Assembly (NCBI GenBank): GCA_944376715.1
Contig: CALWDO010000007.1
Location: forward strand, 1-64,000
Direction of reading: 5' to 3'
Length of the DNA stretch: 64,000 nucleotides
Origin: an uncultured Lachnoclostridium sp.
GTDB lineage: Bacteria; Bacillota; Clostridia; Lachnospirales; Lachnospiraceae
Under the pieces are notes generated by a model, which ran no database searches, was not told the DNA's origin, and saw only the letters and a list, made by a program, of their open reading frames with translations. Shown here in pieces: positions 43,173 through 52,364 of the stretch (the stretch's first letter is position 1; each line of letters opens with the position of its first letter). Made by a program: the position numbers and the translations under genes.

Positions 43173-44921
43173 ATGTTATGGAAGAACAAAAAAGGGCAGA
43201 CGCCCTCAACTAAGAGAGATCTGACCAAACTGAAGACGCCTCATACTTATGCGATCATTTTCTTTGTGGTGGTTTTCTGCTGGATTCTGACTTTTCTGGT
43301 TCCGGCGGGGAAATTCAGTACCCATACGATTGAGTACACCGATGCCAATGGAGAAACTGCCACGAGAACAGTCCTGATGGCGGACACATTCCGGTACAGT
43401 TACAATCTGGACACGGATTTTGTGGCCGGCGCGCTGGAAGAGATCAGCCAGGATCCGGAACTCATGGAAGAGCTGGAAGTGGATCCGGAGGCGCTGGCGG
43501 CGCTTATGGAGACAGACTCTTCCACATGGACCCAGGAGGACCTGGATGCGGTGGGACTTGACGACGACGAGATGTACAGCCTGTATGGCGAGGAGTTCTA
43601 TGACACCAGCAAGAAACTTCATAAGACCGCGAAGATCTGGGGAACGGAAGATTTCGGCGGTTTCGGATTTATGAATTATGTCTTTGAGGGACTGGTGAGC
43701 GGGGACCGCTCCGGCACGGCAGTGGGTATCTGCGCGCTGATCCTGGTGATCGGCGGCGCTTTCGGCATCATTATGAAGACCGGAGCCATCGACGCGGGTA
43801 TTTATGCGTTTATCAACAAAACGAAGGGCTTGGAACGCCTGGCGCTTCCGCTGCTCTTCATACTGTTCTCCCTGGGCGGAGCTACTTTTGGCATGGCGGA
43901 GGAATGTATACCGTTTGCCATGATTATGGTTCCGTTCGTCATAGCGCTGGGATATGATTCGATCGTGGCGGTGACGGTCACTTATGTGGCGTCCCAGGTG
44001 GGCAACGCAGTGTCCTGGATGAGCCCGTTCTCTGTGGCGGTGGCGCAGGGTATCGCGGGAGTGCCGGTGCTGTCCGGCGCAACTTTCCGTATGGTCATGT
44101 GGGTAGTCGTGACGCTGGCTGCCGACGCTTTCATGATGGTCTACGCGGAAGGCGTCCGCAAAAATCCGCAGAAGTCAGTGGTTTATGCAGGAGATGCATA
44201 TTTCAGGAACCGGCTGGATACGGTGACGGAAGAGGAGAGAGAGTTCAATCTGGGCCATAAGCTGATCCTTCTGGAGATGGCGGCAGTGATGGTCTGGATC
44301 GTGTGGGGCGTTACGCAGAAGGGATTTTACATTCCGGAGATCGCGTCCCAGTTCTTTGTAATGGGTTTTGCGGCAGGTGTGATCGCCATTATTTTTAAAC
44401 TGAACGGCATGACTGTCAACGGCATGGCTGCGGCGTTCCAGGGAGGAGTATCTGATCTGGCAGGCACGGCAGTCGTGGTAGGCATGGCAAAAGGCATTCT
44501 TCTGGTGTTGGGCGGTTCCGACGCGGATGTGCCTTCTACGCTGAACACAGTGCTTCATGTGATTGGAACAGCGCTTGATGGGGTTCCTGCTTTTATCGGA
44601 GCATGGTTTATGTATATTTTTCAGAGCCTGTTTAACCTGGTGGTGACATCCAACTCCGGGCAGGCGGCCCTGACTATGCCTATTATGGCGCCGCTCTCCG
44701 ATCTGGTGGGCGTATCCCGACAGATCGCGGTTCTGGCTTATCAGCTGGGAGCCGGTTTTGTGGATGCGTTTACCCCTGTATCTGCCAGCCTGATCGGCGT
44801 TCTTGGCGTCGCCAGGATCGAGTGGGGCAAATGGGCGAAGTTCCAGATTAAGATGCAGGCGTTTTTCTTCCTGTTGGGAACGATTTTCATAGCAATCGCG
44901 GTGGCGGTTAATTTCCATTAA
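43173..44921 (+). CDS. YfcC family (DcuC-related) transporter
   Basis: A 582-residue inner-membrane carrier. TPHTYAIIFFVVVFCWILTF and LVPAGKF at the start, GGATFGMAEECIPFAMIMVP and TSNSGQAALTMPIMAPLSDL are typical of YfcC-type anaerobic carriers for amino acids, peptides or dicarboxylates. Between the first and second membrane segments is an acidic extracellular insert of about 100 residues (about 50-150). It is 10 bases upstream of an isoaspartyl dipeptidase gene, so import of dipeptides or aspartyl compounds is plausible. Confidence 0.83.
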   Translation: MLWKNKKGQTPSTKRDLTKLKTPHTYAIIFFVVVFCWILTFLVPAGKFSTHTIEYTDANGETATRTVLMADTFRYSYNLDTDFVAGALEEISQDPELMEELEVDPEALAALMETDSSTWTQEDLDAVGLDDDEMYSLYGEEFYDTSKKLHKTAKIWGTEDFGGFGFMNYVFEGLVSGDRSGTAVGICALILVIGGAFGIIMKTGAIDAGIYAFINKTKGLERLALPLLFILFSLGGATFGMAEECIPFAMIMVPFVIALGYDSIVAVTVTYVASQVGNAVSWMSPFSVAVAQGIAGVPVLSGATFRMVMWVVVTLAADAFMMVYAEGVRKNPQKSVVYAGDAYFRNRLDTVTEEEREFNLGHKLILLEMAAVMVWIVWGVTQKGFYIPEIASQFFVMGFAAGVIAIIFKLNGMTVNGMAAAFQGGVSDLAGTAVVVGMAKGILLVLGGSDADVPSTLNTVLHVIGTALDGVPAFIGAWFMYIFQSLFNLVVTSNSGQAALTMPIMAPLSDLVGVSRQIAVLAYQLGAGFVDAFTPVSASLIGVLGVARIEWGKWAKFQIKMQAFFFLLGTIFIAIAVAVNFH

Positions 44922-44931
44922 GGTCGGACAA

Positions 44932-46125
44932 ATGGTAACAATTATAAAAAACGTAAAAGTATATGAGCCGGAATATGCGGGGGTGAAAGATATCCTGATA
45001 CTCGCGGGAAAGATCGCCGCGGTGGGTGAAAACCTGAAGGCAGATTTCGGCGGCAGCATAGAAATACAGGAGATTGACGGGGAAGGCCTGGCCGCTGTCC
45101 CGGGTTTTATTGACAGCCATGAGCACATTCTGGGAGGAGGCGGCGAAGGAGGCTTCCATACCAGAACGCCGGAGGCTTCTCTGGGAGATCTGATTCAGAA
45201 CGGCATCACCACGGTGGTAGGCTGCATAGGAACAGACGGCGTAGGGCGGGATATGACTGCTCTGCTCGCGAAAGCCCATGCCCTGGAAAACGAGGGAGTC
45301 TCGACTTATGCCTATACCGGTTCTTACCAGGTTCCGGTCCATACGCTGACGGACAGCCTGATGAAAGATATCATGATGCTGGACAAAGTGATCGGCGCAG
45401 GGGAAGTGGCAGTCTCAGACCACCGCTCTTCCCAGCCGACCTTTGAAGAATTTGCCAGGATCGCATCGGACGCGCGGGTGGCGGGGATGCTTTCGGGAAA
45501 GGCGGGGATTGTGAACGTCCATCTGGGAGACAGTCCCAGAAAGCTGGATCTGATCTGGCGGGTTGTCCGTGAGACAGAGATCCCGGCTTCCCAGTTCCTT
45601 CCCACCCATGTGAACCGCAATGAAGGACTTTTTGAGGAATGTCTGGATTTTGCCCGGGAAGGAGGCACGATCGATTTCACAGGAAATGAGGATATCGACT
45701 ACTGGGAGACGATCTGCGATGAAGTCCGTGTATGCAAAGGCGTCCGCCGTCTGCTGGACAAGGGTATTTCCAGCGACCGTTTTACCATATCCTCGGACGG
45801 TCAGGGAAGTATGCCGGTATTCGATAAAGACGGCCGGTATCAGGGAATCGGAATCGGAAAGGCTTCCTGTCTTCTGAAAGAAGTACGGGAATGCGTGCAG
45901 AAAGAAGGAATTCCTCTGGAGACCGCGATCAAAGGGATTACTTCAAATCCCGCTTCTGTGCTGAAGCTGTCCTCCAAAGGACACATCAGAGCCGGATTTG
46001 ACGCGGATATCTGCCTGCTGACAGAGGATACTCTGGAATTAAAGACCGTGATTGCAAAAGGGCAGGTCATGGTAAAAGACGGAGAACAGCAGGTGTTCGG
46101 AACATTTGAAAGACAAAGAAAATAA
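44932..46125 (+). CDS. iadA: Isoaspartyl dipeptidase
   Basis: A 397-residue amidohydrolase hydrolysing beta-aspartyl dipeptides from protein damage or diet. It has the metal-binding DSHEHILGGGGEGGF (His63, His65), then VVGCIGTDGV, AVSDHRSSQPTFEE, LPTHVNRN with further His, and SSDGQGS with the catalytic Asp. Length is near the 390 of known IadA. It is in one operon with the YfcC-type carrier. Confidence 0.9.
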   Translation: MVTIIKNVKVYEPEYAGVKDILILAGKIAAVGENLKADFGGSIEIQEIDGEGLAAVPGFIDSHEHILGGGGEGGFHTRTPEASLGDLIQNGITTVVGCIGTDGVGRDMTALLAKAHALENEGVSTYAYTGSYQVPVHTLTDSLMKDIMMLDKVIGAGEVAVSDHRSSQPTFEEFARIASDARVAGMLSGKAGIVNVHLGDSPRKLDLIWRVVRETEIPASQFLPTHVNRNEGLFEECLDFAREGGTIDFTGNEDIDYWETICDEVRVCKGVRRLLDKGISSDRFTISSDGQGSMPVFDKDGRYQGIGIGKASCLLKEVRECVQKEGIPLETAIKGITSNPASVLKLSSKGHIRAGFDADICLLTEDTLELKTVIAKGQVMVKDGEQQVFGTFERQRK

Positions 46126-46135
46126 GATGTAAGGG

Positions 46136-46160
46136 AACGCCGCCGGTAAGGCGGCGTTTT
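46136..46160. terminator. Bidirectional terminator
   Basis: A 9-bp GC stem (46136-46144 with 46150-46158), 5-base loop and TTTT. It is located between iadA and the convergent collagen-like gene, whose stop codon is at its right edge. Confidence 0.85.
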
Positions 46161-46852
46161 CATTGGTCGGTATCCTGTGAAGGACTGATCCGGAAAATCG
46201 TCAGTGATATGTCCGAGTAGAGAAAATTTTCTCCCACGGCCATGATTTCCAGCGTGGCTGGTATGGCAGACACTTCGATAACCTGGGAAAAGGATACGCT
46301 GGCAGTGTCGGTAGAAGTATGGAAAGTATGGCGTGTGGAAGCGCCAGGCGTCTCAGAACCCTGCATCTGAAGGTAAAAGAGGACTGACAGAGGAAAGACT
46401 GAGCCGCTGGCCGGCGCCGCCGCGCCGTGAAAGGCCGCATAATAAAGTCCGGCACCCTGAATAGTAAAGGTTGCGGATCCGGGGGTATGCGTAATGGCAG
46501 TACCGTATGTGACCGCGTTTCGGTCAAAGATCAGAGGAGTACCTGAAGAACCGGGCTGGGGAGGCGTGGAATATGCATCCATCACTTCGGCAGAGAGGCC
46601 TCCGGTTCCCGCAGGCCCCATCGGTCCTGTGGCGCCCCGGGGGCCTTGAGGTCCGGTGATACCTTGAGGTCCCTGAGGGCCTTGAGGTCCGGTGATACCT
46701 TGAGGCCCCCGAGGGCCTTGAGGTCCTGTGGCGCCCTGGGGCCCCTGGGGTCCTGTCGGCCCGGTAATTCCCTGGGATGGACAGGGAGGAGGACAGCTGT
46801 GACATCCGCAGTCTTTTTTCACTTTTGAATGGCTGTTGCAGTTCCATAACAT
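46160..46852 (-). CDS. Collagen-like repeat protein with BclA-type C-terminal domain
   Basis: A 230-residue protein. The N-terminus has five cysteines (C5, C15, C17, C20, C24 in [10 protein letters not shown] and around). Residues 28-81 are 18 unbroken Gly-X-Y triplets rich in GPQ, GIT and GAT, which form a collagen triple helix. The C-terminal 145 residues are a beta-rich domain ([28 protein letters not shown]), like the C1q/TNF-like trimer head of BclA and related exosporium glycoproteins. There is no signal peptide, as with spore-coat BclA types. Thr in the triplets offers O-glycan sites. Confidence 0.85.
   Translation of the reverse strand: MLWNCNSHSKVKKDCGCHSCPPPCPSQGITGPTGPQGPQGATGPQGPRGPQGITGPQGPQGPQGITGPQGPRGATGPMGPAGTGGLSAEVMDAYSTPPQPGSSGTPLIFDRNAVTYGTAITHTPGSATFTIQGAGLYYAAFHGAAAPASGSVFPLSVLFYLQMQGSETPGASTRHTFHTSTDTASVSFSQVIEVSAIPATLEIMAVGENFLYSDISLTIFRISPSQDTDQ
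46610..46771 (-). repeat. Gly-X-Y coding repeats
   Basis: 54 codons in 18 triplet units. Near-identical DNA blocks of 36 bases encode [12 protein letters not shown]-type units. The region can change length in frame, as in other bacterial collagens. Confidence 0.85.
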
Positions 46853-46883
46853 GGAATAGGTCCCTTCTTTCTTTTCAGGAGAT

Positions 46884-47963
46884 TTAATCCGCTGTACGCG
46901 GCATTTCTAGGCAGGTTTTGTTGTGAAGATAATAAGGAGACTCCGGTTGGTAAGTTCCGGCCAGTTCATTATATTTCCGGGCCTTGCCCCGGTCTCCCAG
47001 CCGGTCATAGCAGACGCACAGGGAAATGGCAGGATAGAAGCCGTAACATTCTTCCTGTATAAACGCCCCTGACGCCATATCTTTTTCAGACGACAGCGCC
47101 CGGCGAAACCAGTAAGCAGCGGCGTCATATTGCTCCTGCTCCATAAAACAGCGTCCCAGATCGCAGCAGAGTTCTCCGGAAGGGACGCCGTAGGCCAATC
47201 CTTTTAACAGTACATGCAGGACCTCCTGTTCCCGGCCCAGATTCTTATGGCAGCAGGCGAGTATCCTGACTGCGTCCATCTTATTTTTCACCCATCCGTC
47301 TTTTCTTTCCAGAAAATCCAGGAGTATTTTCTTGCTTTCTTCATAGTCTGTGTGGTCGAACAGTTCTCTTCCATAATAGTAGAGATCCCGGGCATCAAAA
47401 GGCGTTCCGTCATCCAGCATATGTTGATAGATCCGCAGGTTTCGGTCAGGGTCGGACGTGCCTGCTTTTCGGTGTTCGATGGGGATATTCCGGAAAATCA
47501 CATTTCCGGAAAGAGGAATGGCCTCATGCACGCGCCCGTGAAAACAGTATCCTTTGTGATTTCGGATCAGACGTTCCCGGCAGCAGGAAAAAACCGGACG
47601 GCCCAGATCGTCGAAAGCGGTGTGATAGGGGAGCAGCACCATATCTGTCCGGGGATCCAGATCTTCCTTCATGTGAGCAAAGGCAGCGGTATGTTCTGCG
47701 GGCAGAATGTCATCCGCATCCATCCACATAAAATATTCCGACCGGGCCTTGGCGATGATAAAATTTCTCGCCGCGGAGAAATCGTCGGTCCAGGGAAAGT
47801 CCCATATTTTTGATGTGTATTCTTTCGCAATTTCTTTTGTGCGGTCAGCAGATCCGGTATCCGCGATCAGAATCTCATCCACGAGGCCGTGTATACTGTC
47901 CAGGCAGCGCTTTAAGATTTTTTCTTCATTTCGTACGATCATACAGAGACTGACGGTACTCAT
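46884..47963 (-). CDS. GT2 glycosyltransferase with TPR-like C-terminal half
   Basis: A 359-residue cytoplasmic enzyme. The GT-A domain at about 1-200 has [21 protein letters not shown] and DxD motif [12 protein letters not shown]. The rest is helical repeats of TPR type (residues about 215-350, [20 protein letters not shown]). This SunS/WaaE-like layout is found in enzymes that glycosylate proteins. It lies 31 bases upstream of the collagen-like gene on the same strand, so it probably glycosylates that protein, as SgtA is thought to act on BclA3 in Clostridioides difficile. Confidence 0.83.
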   Translation of the reverse strand: MSTVSLCMIVRNEEKILKRCLDSIHGLVDEILIADTGSADRTKEIAKEYTSKIWDFPWTDDFSAARNFIIAKARSEYFMWMDADDILPAEHTAAFAHMKEDLDPRTDMVLLPYHTAFDDLGRPVFSCCRERLIRNHKGYCFHGRVHEAIPLSGNVIFRNIPIEHRKAGTSDPDRNLRIYQHMLDDGTPFDARDLYYYGRELFDHTDYEESKKILLDFLERKDGWVKNKMDAVRILACCHKNLGREQEVLHVLLKGLAYGVPSGELCCDLGRCFMEQEQYDAAAYWFRRALSSEKDMASGAFIQEECYGFYPAISLCVCYDRLGDRGKARKYNELAGTYQPESPYYLHNKTCLEMPRTAD

Positions 47964-48024
47964 AAAGGCGTCCTTTTCTCCTGCCGGTTATTCCATAGAT
48001 ATGCGAGGGTATGAGAACCGGTGC

Positions 48025-48052
48025 TTGACTTTTTCCCATATATGACTATAAT
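48025..48052 (+). promoter_or_regulatory. Promoter of zur-znuABC
   Basis: TTGACT at 48025-48030, a 16-base spacer and a perfect TATAAT at 48047-48052. Confidence 0.8.
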
Positions 48053-48053
48053 A

Positions 48054-48068
48054 TGAGAGTAATTCTCA
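48054..48068 (+). promoter_or_regulatory. Fur-family (Zur) box
   Basis: TGAGAGTAATTCTCA is a 7-1-7 inverted repeat of the Fur-superfamily type with one imperfect pair. It begins 2 bases after the -10 box, covering the start of transcription, so a zinc-loaded Zur bound here would shut the operon. Confidence 0.7.
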
Positions 48069-48083
48069 GATTGGAGGGGTTTC

Positions 48084-48506
48084 ATGGCGCACTATCAGAC
48101 AGAGCAGAAAAAGATGCTGTTGGCATTTTTAAAGGCGCACAGTGATCAGGCATATACCATTGACGAGTTGTGGGAAGCGATGAAAGCAGAGCAGTCCCTG
48201 GAGATGGTGCCGGGGAAGAGCACAATCTACCGGATAATGCCGGGACTGGTGGAAGAAGGGCTGGTACGGCGTTTCGTGAAAGGAAACAGCAGGTCTTTTG
48301 TGTATCAGATGATCTGCGGAGAGCACTGCGACAGCCATCTCCATCTAAAATGTTCCGTCTGCGGAAAGCTTTATCATATGGACGATCAGGAGACGGAGGA
48401 TCTGATCGCGGAAGTGTTCCGGAGACATCATTTCAGCGTGGATGAAGAAAAGACGGTGCTGTTCGGACACTGTGAAGACTGCGGCAAAGAGGAAGGAAAG
48501 TCATAA
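48084..48506 (+). CDS. zur: Fur family regulator, probable zinc uptake regulator
   Basis: A 140-residue Fur-superfamily repressor. The winged helix at about 1-80 includes PGKSTIYRIMPGLVEEGLV. The metal/dimer domain has EHCDSHLHLKCSVCGKLYHM and FGHCEDCGK, the two CxxC structural zinc pairs plus the sensory His cluster. The next three genes are a zinc ABC transporter, so I call it Zur, not Fur or PerR. A Fur-type box lies at its own promoter. Confidence 0.87.
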   Translation: MAHYQTEQKKMLLAFLKAHSDQAYTIDELWEAMKAEQSLEMVPGKSTIYRIMPGLVEEGLVRRFVKGNSRSFVYQMICGEHCDSHLHLKCSVCGKLYHMDDQETEDLIAEVFRRHHFSVDEEKTVLFGHCEDCGKEEGKS

Positions 48507-49520
48507 ATGAGAAAAAGAAAATATATATGGGCGGCATTTGCGGCGATTGTGATCGGACTGCTGTCCGGATGCGGACAGCGGGGAGAAAGCGTGTCCGAGG
48601 AGGAACCGGAGTTCCGGGTGGTCTGTACAGTCTTTCCGCTGTACGACTGGACCGCTCAGATCCTGGGGGACCAGGAGGGACGGGTGGAGCTTACTATGCT
48701 GCTGAAGGACGGCTCAGACCTGCACAGCTACCAGCCTACTGTGGCAGATATGCTGACAATCTCTCAGGCGGACCTGTTTATCTATGTGGGCGGAGAGTCG
48801 GATTTCTGGGTGGAAGACGCCCTTGAAAATGCGGACAATCCGGATCTGCGGGCGGTAAGGCTGATGGACGGGCTGGAAGGTTTCCTGCAGGAAGAAGAGT
48901 ACGTGGAAGGCATGGCTGGCGCAGAGGAAGATGAGCATGCTCATGACCATGACCACGGGGAAGAAGAGACGGCCTATGATGAACACATCTGGCTGTCGCT
49001 CAGAAACGCGGAGAAGAGCTGCCGGGTGATCGCCGGACAACTGGCGGCGATGGATGAAGAGTACGCGGAGGAATACCGGGAACGCGCCGCGCAGTACGGC
49101 GCGCTTCTGGAGGCTTTGGATCAGGAATATGAGCAGGCGGTGGCGGCGGCTCCGTATCATACCCTGGTCTTTGGGGACCGTTTCCCGTTCCGTTACCTGA
49201 CGGAGGATTACGGGCTGGATTATTACGCGGCGTTTCCCGGCTGTTCCGCAGAGACGGAGGCAAGTTTCTATACGATTGCGTTCCTCGCGGAGAAGGTGTC
49301 GGAGCTGGATCTTCCGGCGGTGCTTGCCATCGACGGTTCTGACGGTACGATCGCGCGCACCATCGCCGATAACACTAAGACGCGGGACCAGAAGGTGCTG
49401 ACGATGGATTCTATGCAGGCGATAGACTGGAGAGATGTACAGGCAGGAGCGAATTATCTGTCTGCGATGGAAGACAATCTGGCGGTCCTGAAAGAAGCTC
49501 TGGGCATGGGAGGTGAATGA
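48507..49520 (+). CDS. znuA: Zinc ABC transporter substrate-binding lipoprotein
   Basis: A 337-residue cluster A-I binding protein with lipobox LSGC (Cys22). Zinc ligands are supplied by His73 (DLHSYQ), His160 in DEHIWLS and a later His/Asp pair. Between about 144 and 150 there is a His-rich flexible loop HAHDHDH, a mark of ZnuA rather than manganese binders. It starts directly after the zur stop codon. Confidence 0.92.
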   Translation: MRKRKYIWAAFAAIVIGLLSGCGQRGESVSEEEPEFRVVCTVFPLYDWTAQILGDQEGRVELTMLLKDGSDLHSYQPTVADMLTISQADLFIYVGGESDFWVEDALENADNPDLRAVRLMDGLEGFLQEEEYVEGMAGAEEDEHAHDHDHGEEETAYDEHIWLSLRNAEKSCRVIAGQLAAMDEEYAEEYRERAAQYGALLEALDQEYEQAVAAAPYHTLVFGDRFPFRYLTEDYGLDYYAAFPGCSAETEASFYTIAFLAEKVSELDLPAVLAIDGSDGTIARTIADNTKTRDQKVLTMDSMQAIDWRDVQAGANYLSAMEDNLAVLKEALGMGGE

Positions 49521-49522
49521 GA

Positions 49523-50242
49523 ATGGCACAGCTTACATGTGAAAATCTGGTATTAGGATATGAAGGCCGGGCTGTGGTCCGGGACTTGAATTTTGAAGTA
49601 AACAGCGGCGACTATCTTTGCATTGTGGGTGAGAACGGCTCCGGAAAAAGCACGCTGATCAAAGCGCTGTTGGGCTTGAAAAAGCCCATGAGCGGGGAGA
49701 TTCATTTCGGCGACGGGCTGGAAGCGGAGGAGATCGGGTATCTGCCTCAGCAGACGGTGGTGCAGAGAGATTTTCCGGCTTCAGTAAGAGAGATTGTCCT
49801 GTCCGGGTGTCTGAACCGGACAGGCTTCAGACCGTTTTATAACCGGCAGGAGAAGAAGAAAGCTTCAGAGAGCCTGGAGAGGCTGGGAATCCGCTCTCTG
49901 GAAAAACGATGCTACCGGGAACTGTCGGGAGGTCAGCAGCAGAGAGTGCTTCTGGCGAGAGCTTTGTGCGCCACCAGATCCATGCTTTTGCTGGACGAAC
50001 CGGCTGCAAGTCTGGATCCGGACGCCATGCAGGAAATGTACGGCCTTCTGGAGGAATTAAACCGGAAGGAAAAGATCACGGTTATCATGGTGTCCCATGA
50101 TATTCCTGCGGCAGTGGCTTACGCCAGCCACATCCTTCATGTGGGAAAAGAACCTTTGTTTTTTGGGACTAAAGAAGATTATGTAAAAAGCGAGACAGGA
50201 AAGAAATATTTTAACGGAACGGGAGGAGAACGCCATGATTGA
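49523..50242 (+). CDS. znuC: Zinc ABC transporter ATPase
   Basis: A 239-residue ABC ATPase: Walker A GENGSGKST, signature LSGGQQQR and Walker B MLLLDEPAASLD, then the switch His in MVSHDI. I take ATG 49523, 9 bases after GGAGG; an in-frame ATG at 49517 is 3 bases from it and overlaps the znuA stop. It overlaps znuB by 8 bases. Confidence 0.93.
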   Translation: MAQLTCENLVLGYEGRAVVRDLNFEVNSGDYLCIVGENGSGKSTLIKALLGLKKPMSGEIHFGDGLEAEEIGYLPQQTVVQRDFPASVREIVLSGCLNRTGFRPFYNRQEKKKASESLERLGIRSLEKRCYRELSGGQQQRVLLARALCATRSMLLLDEPAASLDPDAMQEMYGLLEELNRKEKITVIMVSHDIPAAVAYASHILHVGKEPLFFGTKEDYVKSETGKKYFNGTGGERHD

Positions 50243-51077
50243 GATGCTTGCTTTGTATTTTAGCTATCCTTTTGTGCGCTATGCGATGGCGGTGGGGGTA
50301 CTGATTGCTCTGTCCTCGTCGCTTCTGGGCGTGTCTCTGGTATTGAAACGGTTTTCTTTTATCGGGGACGGCCTTTCCCATGTGGCGTTCGGCGCCATGG
50401 CGGTAGCGACGGTTCTGGACGTGGCCAATGATACTGCGGTGGTGCTTCCTCTGACTGTGCTGGCAGCCGTCTTTCTGCTCCGAACCGGACAGAACGCGAA
50501 ATTAAAGGGAGACGCCGCCATCGCCATGATCTCGGTGGGGGCGCTGGCCTTCGGATATCTGGTTCTGAATCTGTTCTCCAAATCCGCGAATATCAGCGGG
50601 GATGTGTGCAGTACTTTATTCGGTTCCACGGCGATTCTGACTCTGACCAGGACAGACGTATGGATCTGCGTATTGATGTCAGTGCTGGTCATCCTGATCT
50701 TCCTGCTGTTTTACCATAAGATCTTCGCGGTTACTTTTGACGAGACCTTCGCGCAGGCCACCGGCATCCGGGTAGGCGCTTATAATCTGCTGATTGCCGT
50801 GGTGACGGCGTCTGTAATCGTGCTGGCCATGAAACTGGTGGGATCGCTCCTTATATCCGCACTGATCATTTTCCCGTCGCTTTCCGCCATGCGTATCTTT
50901 AAAAGCTTCCGGTCAGTGATCCTGGCGTCGGCGGTTATATCGGTGATCTGCGCCTCGGCGGGTATTTTTTTGTCTATCCTGGCGTCTACTCCGGTGGGAG
51001 CGACGGTCGTGTGCGTGAATATAGCAGTATTTGCCCTGGCAAGTCTGGCGGGCGTATGTTTCAGACGCGGCGCCTGA
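50235..51077 (+). CDS. znuB: Zinc ABC transporter permease
   Basis: A 280-residue ABC-3 family permease with about eight membrane segments. The sequence SSSLLGVSLVLKRFSFIGDG with LSHVAFGAMAV is the metal-permease signature. It completes the zur-znuABC set. Last gene of the operon. The 81 bases after it hold no clear terminator. Confidence 0.93.
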   Translation: MIEMLALYFSYPFVRYAMAVGVLIALSSSLLGVSLVLKRFSFIGDGLSHVAFGAMAVATVLDVANDTAVVLPLTVLAAVFLLRTGQNAKLKGDAAIAMISVGALAFGYLVLNLFSKSANISGDVCSTLFGSTAILTLTRTDVWICVLMSVLVILIFLLFYHKIFAVTFDETFAQATGIRVGAYNLLIAVVTASVIVLAMKLVGSLLISALIIFPSLSAMRIFKSFRSVILASAVISVICASAGIFLSILASTPVGATVVCVNIAVFALASLAGVCFRRGA

Positions 51078-51158
51078 ATTGGGGCTTGACCTTTGGAGGA
51101 AAATAGAACAAGATATATACTGTATGAAAAAGTATGAACAGTCAGGAGAATAAGAAAG

Positions 51159-52361
51159 ATGTTTCTGTTGCGGAGAATTTATTGCAGAACCTTTCAGACC
51201 GTATTCCGGATCGCGATTCCATTTCTGCCCTACCGGAATCCGAAGATCATCCCGGCGGTGTCCGGAATCACGGATGTATGCAGGAAACACGGGGTAGATT
51301 CGGTGATGATCGTCACAGACGCGGGGATACGGGCTCTGGGTCTGACAGATTTTCTTGAAAAAACCTTGAAAGAGGAAGGAATTTCTTACTGCGTTTACGA
51401 CCGTACGGTGGCCAATCCCACGATTCAGAACGTGGAAGAGGCAAGGGAGATGTACCTGGAGCATGGAGCGCAGGGAATCATCGCGTTTGGCGGCGGCTCT
51501 TCCATGGACTGCGCGAAAGCGGCGGGGGCCAGGATCGTCAAACCTCATCAGTCGATCCGGCAGATGAGAGGGCTTCTGAAGGTACATAAGCGGCTGCCTT
51601 TGTTAATCGCGGTGCCGACGACTGCGGGAACCGGCAGTGAGACGACGCTGGCGGCGGTGATTACGGACAGTGAAAAGCACTATAAATATCCGATCAATGA
51701 TTTCAGCCTGATTCCGCGCTACGCAGTGCTGGATTATCATGAAACGCTGGGGCTTCCCAGGAGTATTACGGCGACCACGGGGATGGATGCGTTGACCCAT
51801 GCGGTGGAAGCCTATATCGGAGGTTCCACCACGAAAGAAACCCGTGAGATGGCGGAAGAAGCGGTCAGCCTGATCTATCAGCATCTGAAGACTGCCTATG
51901 ACGACGGGCAGAACAAAGAAGCCCGCAGCGGTATGCTGCGCGCGGCTTACTGCGCCGGCGTGGCGTTTACCAAATCCTATGTGGGTTATATCCATGCAGT
52001 CGCCCATTCTCTGGGCGGACAGTACGGAACGCCCCACGGGCTGGCCAATGCGGTGATCCTTCCTATCGTCCTTCGGATGTACGGACCTGCATGCTGGAAG
52101 AAACTGGCGCAGCTTGCCAGGAAGGCAGGCGTTGTGGAGCAGGGGCTTGACGATGAAGAGACGGCAAAATGCTTCATCGACTGGATCCAGGAGATGAACG
52201 ATTCCATGGAGATCCCACGTCACTTTCCGCAGATCCGCGGGAAAGATATTCCCGTGATGGCCCGTCATGCGGATAAGGAAGGCAATCCGCTCTATCCGGT
52301 ACCTGTGTTGATGAACCGGAAAGAACTGGAACGGATCTATGAGGAAGTGAAAGGAAGATAA
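51159..52361 (+). CDS. Iron-containing alcohol dehydrogenase
   Basis: A 400-residue group III dehydrogenase that interconverts alcohols and aldehydes with NAD(P)H. It has cofactor motif GGGSSMDCAKAAG, PTTAGTGSETT, and iron ligands Asp and His in GMDALTHAVEAY and two His in VAHSLGGQYGTPHGLANAV. The physiological substrate is not evident. It is 4 bases upstream of an aldehyde dehydrogenase, so the pair can take an alcohol to an acid or the reverse. Confidence 0.92.
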   Translation: MFLLRRIYCRTFQTVFRIAIPFLPYRNPKIIPAVSGITDVCRKHGVDSVMIVTDAGIRALGLTDFLEKTLKEEGISYCVYDRTVANPTIQNVEEAREMYLEHGAQGIIAFGGGSSMDCAKAAGARIVKPHQSIRQMRGLLKVHKRLPLLIAVPTTAGTGSETTLAAVITDSEKHYKYPINDFSLIPRYAVLDYHETLGLPRSITATTGMDALTHAVEAYIGGSTTKETREMAEEAVSLIYQHLKTAYDDGQNKEARSGMLRAAYCAGVAFTKSYVGYIHAVAHSLGGQYGTPHGLANAVILPIVLRMYGPACWKKLAQLARKAGVVEQGLDDEETAKCFIDWIQEMNDSMEIPRHFPQIRGKDIPVMARHADKEGNPLYPVPVLMNRKELERIYEEVKGR

Positions 52362-52364
52362 AGA

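Noticed and set aside
46610-46771. Direct DNA repeats as a mobile or CRISPR element
   Set aside because: They are fully explained by Gly-X-Y codons.
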